In this document: positions 1 through 5,539 of the stretch, one piece after another
Layout of the letters: the number at the start of each line of letters is the position of its first letter
Numbering within the stretch: position 1 is the first letter of the stretch
Origin: Magnetospirillum sp.
GTDB taxonomy: Bacteria > Pseudomonadota > Alphaproteobacteria > Rhodospirillales > Magnetospirillaceae
NCBI GenBank assembly: GCA_020217035.1
Contig: JAIWOG010000115.1
Span: 1 to 10,000 of the forward strand
Length of the DNA: 10,000 bases
Direction: 5' to 3'
Program-made: the position numbers and the translations under genes
Notes under the pieces: model-generated
Told to the model about the DNA's origin: nothing
The model's database searches: none
Seen by the model: the letters and a program-made list of their open reading frames with translations, nothing else

Positions 1-29
1 GCTCTTCCGTGAACCTGCTGCGCTTCATT

Positions 30-55
30 AGTCCGTCTCCCTGATGGAACGGACT
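30..55. repeat. 7-bp inverted repeat at left edge
   Basis: AGTCCGT at 30-36 is followed after a 12-base loop by its perfect reverse complement ACGGACT at 49-55. There is no T-run on either side, so it is not a typical intrinsic terminator. It may mark the end of an upstream transcription unit or be an operator; nothing else in positions 1-140 looks coding. The first bases allow only a few codons of any upstream gene, so its identity cannot be read. Confidence 0.35.
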
Positions 56-140
56 CTACCTCAGAGTGGGGACATTTGCGGGGAACAGGTCACTCGTTCT
101 CGACCAAAGCCGGAGGCCCACAGTTTTGTGAGCCTTCATC

Positions 141-608
141 ATGACCACCATTCTCGCCCTCGATCTGGGCACCACCACCGGCTGGGCCATGCGGCTCGCC
201 GATGGTGTCGTCGTCTCCGGCACCATGGAATTCCGGTCGGGGCGGTATGAAGGCGGCGGCATGCGCTTCCTTCGTTTCCGGTCCTGGCTCGACCACCTGC
301 TGGACGGCGCTAAGACCATCGACCTGATCCATTTCGAGGAAGTCCGCCGCCACGCCGGGACCGACGCCGCCCACATCTATGGCGGATTCCTCGCCCATTT
401 GTCGGCCTGGTGCGAACTCAAGCACATCCCCTACCAAGGGGTGCCGGTCGGCACCATCAAGCGCCACGCCACCGGCAAGGGCAATGCGGGCAAGGACGCC
501 GTCATCGCCGCCATGCGGACACGCGGCTTCACCCCCGAAGACGACAACGAGGCCGATGCTCTGGCCATCCTGACCTGGGCCATCGACACCCAGGGAGGTG
601 TCCGATGA
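141..608 (+). CDS. RuvC-like Holliday junction resolvase
   Basis: A 155-residue protein of the phage RuvC-like (RNase H fold) group, predicted to cleave four-way DNA junctions so that branched phage DNA can be packaged. The first strand carries the acidic start of the fold, LALDLGTTTGWA with Asp8. A second acidic site lies in LIHFEEVRRH (Glu66/Glu67), and the C-terminal acidic helix is DDNEADALAIL, with Asp139 as the likely last metal ligand. GKGNAGKDAV near residue 112 is the basic segment usual before that helix in phage members. The length matches the family. Only a weak ribosome site (GAG about 8 bases before ATG) is visible. Its stop overlaps the ATG of the next gene, so the three genes from 141 to 1229 are probably one operon. 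The family call is from motifs and is secure; the exact junction specificity is not readable. Confidence 0.9.
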   Translation: MTTILALDLGTTTGWAMRLADGVVVSGTMEFRSGRYEGGGMRFLRFRSWLDHLLDGAKTIDLIHFEEVRRHAGTDAAHIYGGFLAHLSAWCELKHIPYQGVPVGTIKRHATGKGNAGKDAVIAAMRTRGFTPEDDNEADALAILTWAIDTQGGVR

Positions 609-802
609 GATGGCATCCCCCCGGCTTCGGCGGTGAGCGCCGCGATCCTGAAGAGGTGAAACGGAACGGCTGGCTGGAGAAGGGCGTCCTGGTCATCGCC
701 GAAGACGATGACCGCCTGACCTGGCCGGAGCGGGAACTGGTCCGCCAGTTGGGCGCCAAGCTGTACGGCAAACGCTCGTCCCAGGAGGTTCACCATGACT
801 GA
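605..802 (+). CDS. small conserved phage protein, 65 aa
   Basis: I do not recognise a function. The 65-residue product is acidic in the middle (IAEDDDRL) and has the segment LTWPERELVRQLGAKLYG, which looks like an amphipathic helix. Small proteins with this kind of LTWPERELVRQLG segment are common next to RuvC-like and DUF6362 genes in alphaproteobacterial prophages (recollection, not checked). The start is well set: GGAGGT at 594-599 sits 5 bases before the ATG, the ATG overlaps the resolvase stop as ATGA, and the 3' end overlaps the next gene by 8 bases. This gives strong translational coupling on both sides. There is no signal peptide or membrane segment. Confidence 0.8.
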   Translation: MRWHPPGFGGERRDPEEVKRNGWLEKGVLVIAEDDDRLTWPERELVRQLGAKLYGKRSSQEVHHD

Positions 803-1229
803 CCTCCGCTGGACTCCTTCCCTGGTGGAAGAGCGGCTGGCCGAAGCCGCCGATACCCTGCGTCGGCTGCCCGAGGTCCGGATCCAGGGGCACGCCAGCA
901 CCTGGCCGCCGTACATCCAGGAATGCTGGTCGGCGGAAGACGTCACGCTTCGCCGCCCGCCACCGTCCGCCGCCGCCATCACCCGCATGGACGAAGCCCT
1001 GCAGTGGCTGCGCCTGCTCGATCCCACCGACGCCCGCATCGTCTGGCTGCGGGCCAATGGCGAGCCCTGGAAGGTGGTGTGCTGGAAAGTCGGGCTGGCC
1101 CGCTCAGCCGCCAACGAGCATTGGCTGTTCGCGCTGTGCATCATCGCCTGGCAACTGAACGGGCGGCGGGTGCCCCGCAACAGGTCGCGGCGCCAGACCA
1201 TCACCGACATCCAGGCGGCGCTGCGATGA
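795..1229 (+). CDS. DUF6362 family protein with HTH-like segment
   Basis: A 144-residue basic protein that I assign to DUF6362, a family of phage proteins usually found near the resolvase and terminase genes. The N-terminal helix VEERLAEAADTLRRLPEVR is followed by the STWPPYIQE segment typical of the family. Residues from about 65 to 115 (DEALQWLRLLDPTDARIVWL, then GEPWKVVCWKVGLARSAANEHW) look like a sigma-70 region-4-type helix-turn-helix, with the recognition helix in GLARSAANEHW. A DNA-binding or late-gene regulatory role is therefore plausible but not shown. A strong AGGAGGT at 783-789, five bases before the ATG, fixes the start. It is the last gene before a 404-bp structured non-coding region. 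It could be a transcription factor or a packaging-related DNA-binding protein. Confidence 0.85.
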   Translation: MTDLRWTPSLVEERLAEAADTLRRLPEVRIQGHASTWPPYIQECWSAEDVTLRRPPPSAAAITRMDEALQWLRLLDPTDARIVWLRANGEPWKVVCWKVGLARSAANEHWLFALCIIAWQLNGRRVPRNRSRRQTITDIQAALR

Positions 1230-1244
1230 GAAGCGGAGCGCAAA

Positions 1245-1274
1245 CTGTCCGGCGGACACTTTTCGCTCGGACAG
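1245..1274. repeat. inverted repeat CTGTCCG / CGGACAG
   Basis: CTGTCCG at 1245-1251 and CGGACAG at 1268-1274 are perfect reverse complements. The left arm also forms a smaller palindrome, TGTCC-GGC-GGACA (1246-1258), so GGACA occurs twice with 15-base spacing. It starts 15 bases after the DUF6362 stop. No T-run follows, so an operator is as likely as a terminator. Confidence 0.4.
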
Positions 1275-1310
1275 AAGCCGGGCCGCTGGGGCATGATGAA
1301 CCCATGCTGG

Positions 1311-1353
1311 CGAGGGGCGGCAAACACGATCATCAAATGATCCGCCGCCCGCC
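1311..1353. repeat. bipartite hairpin
   Basis: The outer arms are GGGCGGC (1315-1321) and GCCGCCC (1344-1350). They enclose a perfect inner hairpin, GATCAT-CAA-ATGATC (1328-1342). Additional TGG/CCA pairing is possible at the outer ends. The two stems are separated by a 6-base bulge on one side and one base on the other. No T-run follows. Confidence 0.45.
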
Positions 1354-1373
1354 AACGGCGAAAGAATAGAACA

Positions 1374-1416
1374 GGCCAGGGCGAGGCAGCGCGGATATCG
1401 CGGGTCCTCCCTGGCC
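1374..1416. repeat. nested hairpin with 8-bp perfect outer stem
   Basis: GGCCAGGG (1374-1381) pairs with CCCTGGCC (1409-1416). Inside it AGG (1384-1386) can pair with CCT (1406-1408), and CGCG (1390-1393) pairs with CGCG (1399-1402) around the loop GATAT. Three stacked helices in 43 bases are more than I would expect from GC content alone, though I could not compute a background. Confidence 0.5.
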
Positions 1417-1452
1417 GAAGCGCTATGCGGGCGGCAACAGCGCCGAGCTTCG
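1416..1452. repeat. hairpin CGAAGC / GCTTCG with inner GGCG / CGCC
   Basis: CGAAGC (1416-1421) pairs with GCTTCG (1447-1452), and GGCG (1430-1433) pairs with CGCC (1441-1444) around a 7-base loop. It abuts the preceding hairpin directly, so the two would stack head to tail in an RNA. Confidence 0.35.
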
Positions 1453-1474
1453 CTAGCGACAGCCGAAAAATCAA

Positions 1475-1573
1475 GGCTACCACCCCGTACCAGTTACCAC
1501 CCCGGAAGGCGCGTTTGTCCAAGGACAGCGCGCCTTTCGAGCTTTCCGACTGGGTGGTACGGGGGCGGTAGCC
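1475..1573. repeat. 99-bp nested palindrome with TACCACCCC motifs
   Basis: GGCTACCACCCCGTACCA (1475-1492) is matched on the other strand by TGGTACGGGGGCGGTAGCC (1555-1573). This gives 17 paired bases with one small internal mismatch. Between the arms lies a second palindrome: CGGAAGGCGCG (1503-1513) pairs with CGCGCCTTTCG (1529-1539) with one G-T wobble, and TGTCC/GGACA forms the tip (1516-1527). An alternative pairing of TACCACCC (1495-1502) with GGGTGGTA (1552-1559) competes with the outer stem. In DNA this could extrude as a cruciform; in RNA it would be a long rod with a switchable base. Confidence 0.6.
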
Positions 1574-1622
1574 AACCCGATAGCCGACCTTCCTGCTACC
1601 ACCCCTGGACCACCCCGTACCA
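1478..1622 (+). promoter_or_regulatory. TACCACCCC motif cluster upstream of C5 methyltransferase
   Basis: Direct copies of TACCACCCC lie at 1478-1486, 1495-1503 and 1597-1605. A close copy, ACCACCCC, is at 1609-1616, and an inverted copy (GGGTGGTAC) is at 1552-1560. A 13-mer CCACCCCGTACCA is repeated exactly at 1480-1492 and 1610-1622. The last copy ends 11 bases before the methyltransferase ATG, so a bound protein would cover the likely translation and transcription start. The same motif recurs at 6086-6137. It is most likely an operator array for a phage regulator; an iteron-type origin is the main alternative. Confidence 0.5.
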
Positions 1623-1633
1623 CGGCGACCACC

Positions 1634-3325
1634 ATGCAGCTTGCTCACACCGAGCCGGTATCCCCGGCGCTCGGCTCGATGCCGCTGGTTTACGGCTCGG
1701 TGTGCAGCGGAATCGAAGCAGCGACGGCAGCCTGGGAGCCTTTGGGCTGGCGGGCGGCATTCTTCTCCGAGATCGAACCATTCCCCTCCGCCGTGCTGGC
1801 CCACCGCCATCCGGCCATCCCCAATCTGGGCGACATGACCGCCATCGACGGTTCGGCGTGGCGGGGCAAGATCGACGTGCTGGTGGGCGGCACGCCCTGT
1901 CAGGCGTTCTCGGTGGCGGGGCTGCGCAAGTCGCTGGACGATTCCCGCGGCAACCTTGCCCTCAAATTCGTGGAACTCGCCGATGCCATCGATCCAGCTT
2001 GGGTTGTTTGGGAAAACGTCCCGGGAGTCCTCTCCACCCGCGACAACGCCTTCGGATGCCTTCTGGGCGGACTGGCCGGCGAAGATGGTCCGGTCGTCCC
2101 GCCAAGGGGCAAATGGTCGGACGCTGGTGTTGTCGTTGGACCCGCGCGCACAGTCGCCTGGCGCGTCCTCGACGCCCAATATTTCGGCCTGGCCCAACGC
2201 CGCCGCCGTGTGTTCGTTGTCGCAGGTGCTGGAGACCGGGCCGATCCCGTCCAAGTACTTCTTGAGCGCGAAGGCGTGCGCCGGGATCATCCGCCGCGCC
2301 GAGAAACGGAACAAGCTGTTGCCCCCACGCTTGATGCTCGCGCTGGCCGAAGCGGCGAAACGTCTTTCGCCACCAGTGGCGGACTGATCGCCGAGGCGTT
2401 CGGCGGTAACAACACCTCCGGCCCCATCGAAATCGCCACTGCGCTCAACGCCTGCGCCTCGGCCAGCGGTCGGATGGATTTCGAGACCGAAACCTTCGTC
2501 GCCACCAACGTGTCCTGTGATCTGGCGGAGACCCTGACCACCGGGGCCAACCAGATGACCGGCTTCGTCGGGGATTGCGTCGCCACCACCTTGCGGGCAC
2601 GCGACCTGTCGCGCGGCGTGGACAGCGACTGCACCGATACGCTGATCGCCCACACCCTGCGGGCCAAATCGAATCTCGCCCATCGGCCCGACATCGACAC
2701 CCTGGTCACCCATTCCCTACGCGGCGAGGGCTTCGATGCTTCCGAGGACGGGACCGGGCGCGGCACGCCCTTGGTGCCGGTGGCTATTCCCATTCAGGAG
2801 GCCGGTGCCCGCACAGGCATCAGCACCACCGATCCCCGCGCCGGAATCGGTATCGGCGGTGACGGCGATCCCATGTTCACGTTGCAGGCGGGCAAACAGC
2901 ATGCCGTTGCCTTTACGCAGAACCAGCGGAACGAAGTCCGGCACCTGGATGTCGCCGGTGCCCTGGGAGCGGAGCCGGGCACCAAGCAGCAGACCTATGT
3001 GGCATTCGACGGCAAGGCCGGCACAGGCTTTCAGTCGGTCGAGGCCGATGGCGTTACCCCGACGCTCCGGGCGATGAATGCCCTGGGCTGCGACAATGCC
3101 GGTGGCCAACTGGCAGTCCAACATGGCATGGCGGTGCGCCGCCTGACGCCCCGCGAATGCGAGCGCCTCCAGGGCTTCCCTGACGATTACACCCTCATCC
3201 CCTGGCGGCGGAAGGCTGCCCAGGACTGTCCCGACGGCCCGCGCTATCGGGCGCTGGGCAATTCCATGGCCGTGCCGGTAATGGCGTGGCTGGGCCGACG
3301 CATCCAGAACGCTGGAAAACGATAA
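1634..3325 (+). CDS. C5-cytosine DNA methyltransferase
   Basis: A 563-residue enzyme that would transfer a methyl group from S-adenosylmethionine to C5 of cytosine in a specific DNA site. The motifs run in standard order: motif I VYGSVCSGIEAA (19-30); motif IV GGTPCQAFS with catalytic Cys89; motif VI WENVPG (126-131); motif VIII FGLAQRRRRVF (184-194); motif IX RRLTPRECERLQGFPDDYT (502-520); motif X YRALGNSMAVPV (538-549). The target-recognition part between VIII and IX spans about 305 residues, far longer than in a minimal enzyme. It contains recurring TLRA-like segments (see findings). No clear ribosome site precedes this ATG, and the alternative Met16 (1679) has none either, so the start is uncertain, but all motifs lie after both. 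The stop overlaps the next ATG by one base, giving a two-methylase operon. With no restriction endonuclease beside it, it is probably an orphan phage enzyme protecting DNA from host restriction. Confidence 0.93.
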   Translation: MQLAHTEPVSPALGSMPLVYGSVCSGIEAATAAWEPLGWRAAFFSEIEPFPSAVLAHRHPAIPNLGDMTAIDGSAWRGKIDVLVGGTPCQAFSVAGLRKSLDDSRGNLALKFVELADAIDPAWVVWENVPGVLSTRDNAFGCLLGGLAGEDGPVVPPRGKWSDAGVVVGPARTVAWRVLDAQYFGLAQRRRRVFVVAGAGDRADPVQVLLEREGVRRDHPPRRETEQAVAPTLDARAGRSGETSFATSGGLIAEAFGGNNTSGPIEIATALNACASASGRMDFETETFVATNVSCDLAETLTTGANQMTGFVGDCVATTLRARDLSRGVDSDCTDTLIAHTLRAKSNLAHRPDIDTLVTHSLRGEGFDASEDGTGRGTPLVPVAIPIQEAGARTGISTTDPRAGIGIGGDGDPMFTLQAGKQHAVAFTQNQRNEVRHLDVAGALGAEPGTKQQTYVAFDGKAGTGFQSVEADGVTPTLRAMNALGCDNAGGQLAVQHGMAVRRLTPRECERLQGFPDDYTLIPWRRKAAQDCPDGPRYRALGNSMAVPVMAWLGRRIQNAGKR

Positions 3326-4593
3326 TGACCCATCCGCTTCCCGACACGGTCGAGGCTTGGCCCATCGACCGGCTGATCCCCTATGGCCGCAATGCGCGGA
3401 CCCATTCGGACAGCCAGGTCGCCCAGATCGCCGCCAGCATCGTTGAATTCGGCTGGACCAACCCGGTGCTGGCCGACAGCCAGGGCAACGTCATCGCCGG
3501 GCATGGCCGTCTGGCCGCCGCCAAGTCCCTGGGGCTGAATACGGTGCCGGTGGTGATCCTTGACCATATGACCGAGGCCCAGCGCCGTGCCTATATCCTG
3601 GCCGACAACAAGTTGGCGCTGAACGCCGGATGGGACGACGAAACTCTGGCGGCGGAATTGCACGCGCTCAATGCCGAGGGCTATGACCTCGACCTGATCG
3701 GCTTCTCCGCCGAGGAATTGGACGCCCTGATGGCCCCCCTCGACGACGAAGGCGAAGGCCAGGGCGACGGGGACGAAGACGAAATCCCCGAACCGCCCGC
3801 CGATCCGGTGACGCGGCCCGGCGATCTGTGGATCTTGGGCCGCCATCGCCTGCTGTGCGGCGACAGCACCAGCGCCACCGATGTGGAACGTCTGCTGGCC
3901 GGGGCCGCGCCGCACCTGATGGTCACCGATCCGCCCTATGGCGTCGAATACGACCCCACCTGGCGCAACGAGGCGGGCGTGTCGTCCACCACCCGCACCG
4001 GCAAGGTCGCCAACGACGACCGTGCCGACTGGCGGGAAGCCTGGGCGCTGTTCCCCGGCGAGGTGGCCTATGTCTGGCACGCGGCGATCTTCGCCAAGGT
4101 CGTGGCCGACAGCCTGGAGGCCAACGACTTCAAGATCCGCGCCCAGATTATCTGGTCGAAGAACCGCTTCGTCCTGGGGCGCGGCGATTACCATTGGCAG
4201 CACGAACCTTGCTGGTATGCCGTGCGTAAAGTCGGCACCGGTCATTGGCAGGGGGCCAGGGATCAGGCCACCATCTGGGCCATCGGCAACAACGGTGACG
4301 AGGACGAGGCTACGGTCCACGGCACCCAGAAGCCGGTGGAATGCATGCGCCGTCCGATCCTCAACAACAGCGCCGAGGGCGACGGGGTGTACGAGCCGTT
4401 CGCGGGCAGCGGCACCACGGTGATCGCCGCCGAGACCACGGGGCGGGTGTGTTTTGCCATGGAATTGAACCCGGCCTATGCCGACGTGATCGTCGGCCGC
4501 TGGCAGAAGCTGACCGGGCAGAAGGCCGTGCTGGAGAGCGATGGCCGGAGTTTCGAGGAAATCGCCGCCGGGAAAGCGGTTAGCGCCGGGTGA
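3325..4593 (+). CDS. ParB-domain / N6A-N4C DNA methyltransferase
   Basis: A 422-residue two-domain protein. Residues 10-100 are a ParB/Srx-like nuclease-type domain with IDRLIPYGRNARTHS at its start and the signature VIAGHGRLAAAKSLG (57-71, GHGR at 59-62). An acidic linker (138-160) joins it to a methyltransferase domain with the catalytic TDPPYG (DPPY at 202-205) ahead of the cofactor-binding YEPFAGSGTT (356-365) and ELNPAYADVIVGRWQ. DPPY before FxGxG is the beta-class order seen in amino-methyltransferases of adenine N6 or cytosine N4. HGTQKPVE (332-339) is the usual motif X segment. I chose the ATG in TAATG, overlapping the upstream stop by one base. A start 39 bases earlier lies inside the upstream gene and adds residues with no family likeness. 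This fusion is common in alphaproteobacterial prophages, and whether the ParB part cuts DNA is unknown. The 3' end overlaps the convergent gene by 14 bases. Confidence 0.93.
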   Translation: MTHPLPDTVEAWPIDRLIPYGRNARTHSDSQVAQIAASIVEFGWTNPVLADSQGNVIAGHGRLAAAKSLGLNTVPVVILDHMTEAQRRAYILADNKLALNAGWDDETLAAELHALNAEGYDLDLIGFSAEELDALMAPLDDEGEGQGDGDEDEIPEPPADPVTRPGDLWILGRHRLLCGDSTSATDVERLLAGAAPHLMVTDPPYGVEYDPTWRNEAGVSSTTRTGKVANDDRADWREAWALFPGEVAYVWHAAIFAKVVADSLEANDFKIRAQIIWSKNRFVLGRGDYHWQHEPCWYAVRKVGTGHWQGARDQATIWAIGNNGDEDEATVHGTQKPVECMRRPILNNSAEGDGVYEPFAGSGTTVIAAETTGRVCFAMELNPAYADVIVGRWQKLTGQKAVLESDGRSFEEIAAGKAVSAG

Positions 4594-4789
4594 TCCGGCG
4601 CAGCGAAGTCTGATACTTGCAATCGGTGAGCTTCCAGTTCACCGGCTTGCAGCCCAGGCGCAGATCGCGGTTCCAGAATTCCAGAACTTGCCGGTTGCTG
4701 TATCCCTTGCCCCGCAGGTACTCGAAATCGGTCTGGCTCCACATCGGATGGTTTTTCATGGCGGTGGTGGGGCGGACGCTCAGGGCCAT
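4580..4789 (-). CDS. small phage protein, 69 aa, function unknown
   Basis: I do not recognise a family. The 69-residue protein is basic and rich in tryptophan and tyrosine. It contains WSQTDFEYLRGKGYSNRQVLEFWNR as two likely helices separated by a GY turn, loosely like a small helix-turn-helix or Myb-type fold, and ends in RRITRR. That suggests nucleic-acid binding but does not prove it. GGGAGG (4804-4799) lies 9 bases before the ATG, inside the end of the upstream gene, whose stop is one base before this ATG, so the two are coupled. A second Met at residue 11 has no ribosome site. Its tail overlaps the methyltransferase tail on the other strand. Confidence 0.7.
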   Translation of the reverse strand: MALSVRPTTAMKNHPMWSQTDFEYLRGKGYSNRQVLEFWNRDLRLGCKPVNWKLTDCKYQTSLRRITRR

Positions 4790-4790
4790 G

Positions 4791-4955
4791 TTACTTGGCC
4801 TCCCGACCGGCGGCGTAGGCCGCTTCCAGCGCCGCCTTGATCTGCCACACCGCCAGTTCGTGGAAGTCCAGGCTATCGCTCTTGCGGGTGTCCAGGGTTT
4901 CCAGGTCCAGGATGGTGGCGGCGATGTTCGCCAGGGCTTCGTCGCGGGTTTGCAT
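4791..4955 (-). CDS. DUF6900-like small protein, 54 aa
   Basis: A 54-residue acidic protein with the segment LDLETLDTRKSDSLDFHELA followed by VWQIKAALEAAYAAG. I associate this pattern with DUF6900, a family of small phage and plasmid proteins of unknown function; the family name is from memory and should be checked. The start is clear: GGAGGAA (4969-4963) sits 7 bases before the ATG. Longer frames extend upstream through residues with no such support and are not used. It is predicted soluble and mostly helical. It is the first gene of a two-gene minus-strand unit and is divergent from the membrane protein at 5048. DUF6900 proteins tend to sit in accessory parts of phage genomes, so an anti-defence or regulatory job is possible but unproven. 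Confidence 0.8.
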   Translation of the reverse strand: MQTRDEALANIAATILDLETLDTRKSDSLDFHELAVWQIKAALEAAYAAGREAK

Positions 4956-5047
4956 CGTTTGGTTCCTCCGTTGTGGTGGAGCCAGTAACGCTCTGGCCCG
5001 CAAGCTTATCAAGCCGATTAACCAATCAATTTCAATGGATTAGATGA
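4956..5047. promoter_or_regulatory. divergent intergenic region, probable promoters
   Basis: A 92-bp AT-richer gap between two genes that point away from each other, so it must carry at least one promoter. The AT-rich core at 5005-5040 holds a minus-strand TTGAAA with TGATAA 18 bases downstream, a poor but possible minus-strand promoter. No convincing plus-strand -10/-35 pair is visible. The partial symmetry CCAATCAATTTCAATGG (5021-5037) could be an operator. Confidence 0.35.
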
Positions 5048-5257
5048 ATGCGCCAAAGCCGCCGCATGTCGCTGGTGGAGGCCGTCGCCAACGTGGTCGT
5101 CGGCTACCTTCTGGCGGTGGCGACGCAAGTGGCGGTGTTCCCTTTGTTCGGTGTTCACATCAGCATGGCAGACGACTTCGCCATTGGCGGCATCTTCGCC
5201 CTGATCTCCCTGCTGCGCGGTTTCATGCTGCGCCGTATCTTCGAACGCCTCGGATGA
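5048..5257 (+). CDS. DUF7220-like small membrane protein, 69 aa
   Basis: A 69-residue protein with the opening MRQSRRMSLVEAVANVVVGY, which matches my recollection of DUF7220, small phage membrane proteins. Two hydrophobic helices are visible, roughly residues 10-32 (VEAVANVVVGYLLAVATQVA) and 40-58 (ADDFAIGGIFALISLLRGF). Positive residues at both ends (RQSRR; RRIF) suggest both termini face the cytoplasm, by the positive-inside rule. The function is unknown; an inner-membrane effector or superinfection-exclusion role is speculation. The ribosome site is weak for this ATG and for the one at 5066; I keep the first because the family begins at that point. It is the only plus-strand gene in the 4580-6544 pocket and is followed 12 bases later by a strong hairpin. 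Confidence 0.82.
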   Translation: MRQSRRMSLVEAVANVVVGYLLAVATQVAVFPLFGVHISMADDFAIGGIFALISLLRGFMLRRIFERLG

Positions 5258-5269
5258 ACCGGTGTGCGA

Positions 5270-5296
5270 CGAGGGCCGGTGATAGGCCGGCCCTCG
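5270..5296. terminator. bidirectional hairpin terminator
   Basis: CGAGGGCCGG (5270-5279) and CCGGCCCTCG (5287-5296) form a perfect 10-bp GC-rich stem around a 7-base loop. It is followed on the plus strand by ATCTTGTCCTTCT, a T-rich but broken tail. It sits exactly between two converging genes (ending at 5257 and 5334), where a two-way terminator is expected. Confidence 0.7.
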
Positions 5297-5333
5297 ATCT
5301 TGTCCTTCTGGTGCAGCCTGAAGTCGAGCGCCA

Positions 5334-5531
5334 TCAGGGGAGTTCATCCACACCGGTAACGTAGGCGTCTGCTTTATTCCACGAACCTTCGTCGAGTTCC
5401 CACTCGGTGTCGGCGCTTTCAAACAGCTTCGCCAGGGCTGTCGCTTCGACCTGTTCGGGGGACTCCGCCTCGACCTCGATGACGGTGCTTTCGGTTACGT
5501 CGCGGGTGACGATCACGCTGTAGCGGGGCAT
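5334..5531 (-). CDS. small protein, possibly DpnD/PcfM-like, 65 aa
   Basis: A 65-residue very acidic protein. The N-terminal half, YSVIVTRDVTESTVIEVEAESPEQVEATALA cut here into two strands and a helix, reads as beta-beta-alpha. It resembles the small DpnD/PcfM-type domain found in phages and conjugative elements (low-certainty recollection). The C-terminal half (WELDEGSWNKADAYVTGVDE) looks like a short beta hairpin. AGGAG (5541-5537) lies 5 bases before the ATG and overlaps the stop codon of the DUF3489 gene, so translation is likely coupled to it. It is the last gene of a minus-strand group. The function is unknown; high negative charge is a feature of some DNA-mimic anti-restriction proteins, but this is too weak to assign. 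Confidence 0.72.
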   Translation of the reverse strand: MPRYSVIVTRDVTESTVIEVEAESPEQVEATALAKLFESADTEWELDEGSWNKADAYVTGVDELP

Positions 5532-5539
5532 GGCGGCTC

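Larger units (their letters stand above)
1230..1633. other. 404-bp structured non-coding region
   Basis: No credible gene lies here. Reading frames through it are short, lack ribosome sites and have no family-like sequence. The region is a chain of inverted repeats, listed separately at 1245-1274, 1311-1353, 1374-1416, 1416-1452 and 1475-1573, ending in a cluster of TACCACCCC motifs just before the C5 methyltransferase gene. It may hold the promoter and operators for the methyltransferase pair, a replication origin, or a structured RNA. The sequence alone does not decide among these. Confidence 0.6.

Noticed and set aside
56-100. Sequence near the left edge resembling the end of an insertion sequence (GGGGACATTTGCGGGGAACA)
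   Set aside because: The impression of an IS-type terminal sequence is from memory only. No transposase, partner inverted repeat or target duplication is visible in the window.
1478-1622. Possible CRISPR-like direct repeats
   Set aside because: The repeats are only 9-13 bases, unevenly spaced (17, 102 and 12 bases) and partly inverted, so they are motif copies, not a spacer array.
431-2713. Long 760-residue minus-strand open frame
   Set aside because: It lies antisense to the resolvase, DUF6362 and C5 methyltransferase genes, has no family-like sequence or ribosome site, and crosses the structured non-coding gap. GC-rich codon bias leaves such antisense frames open.
3286-3324. Upstream ATG for the ParB-domain methyltransferase
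   Set aside because: It lies inside the C5 methyltransferase gene and adds 13 residues without family likeness. The TAATG overlap at 3325 is the usual coupled start.
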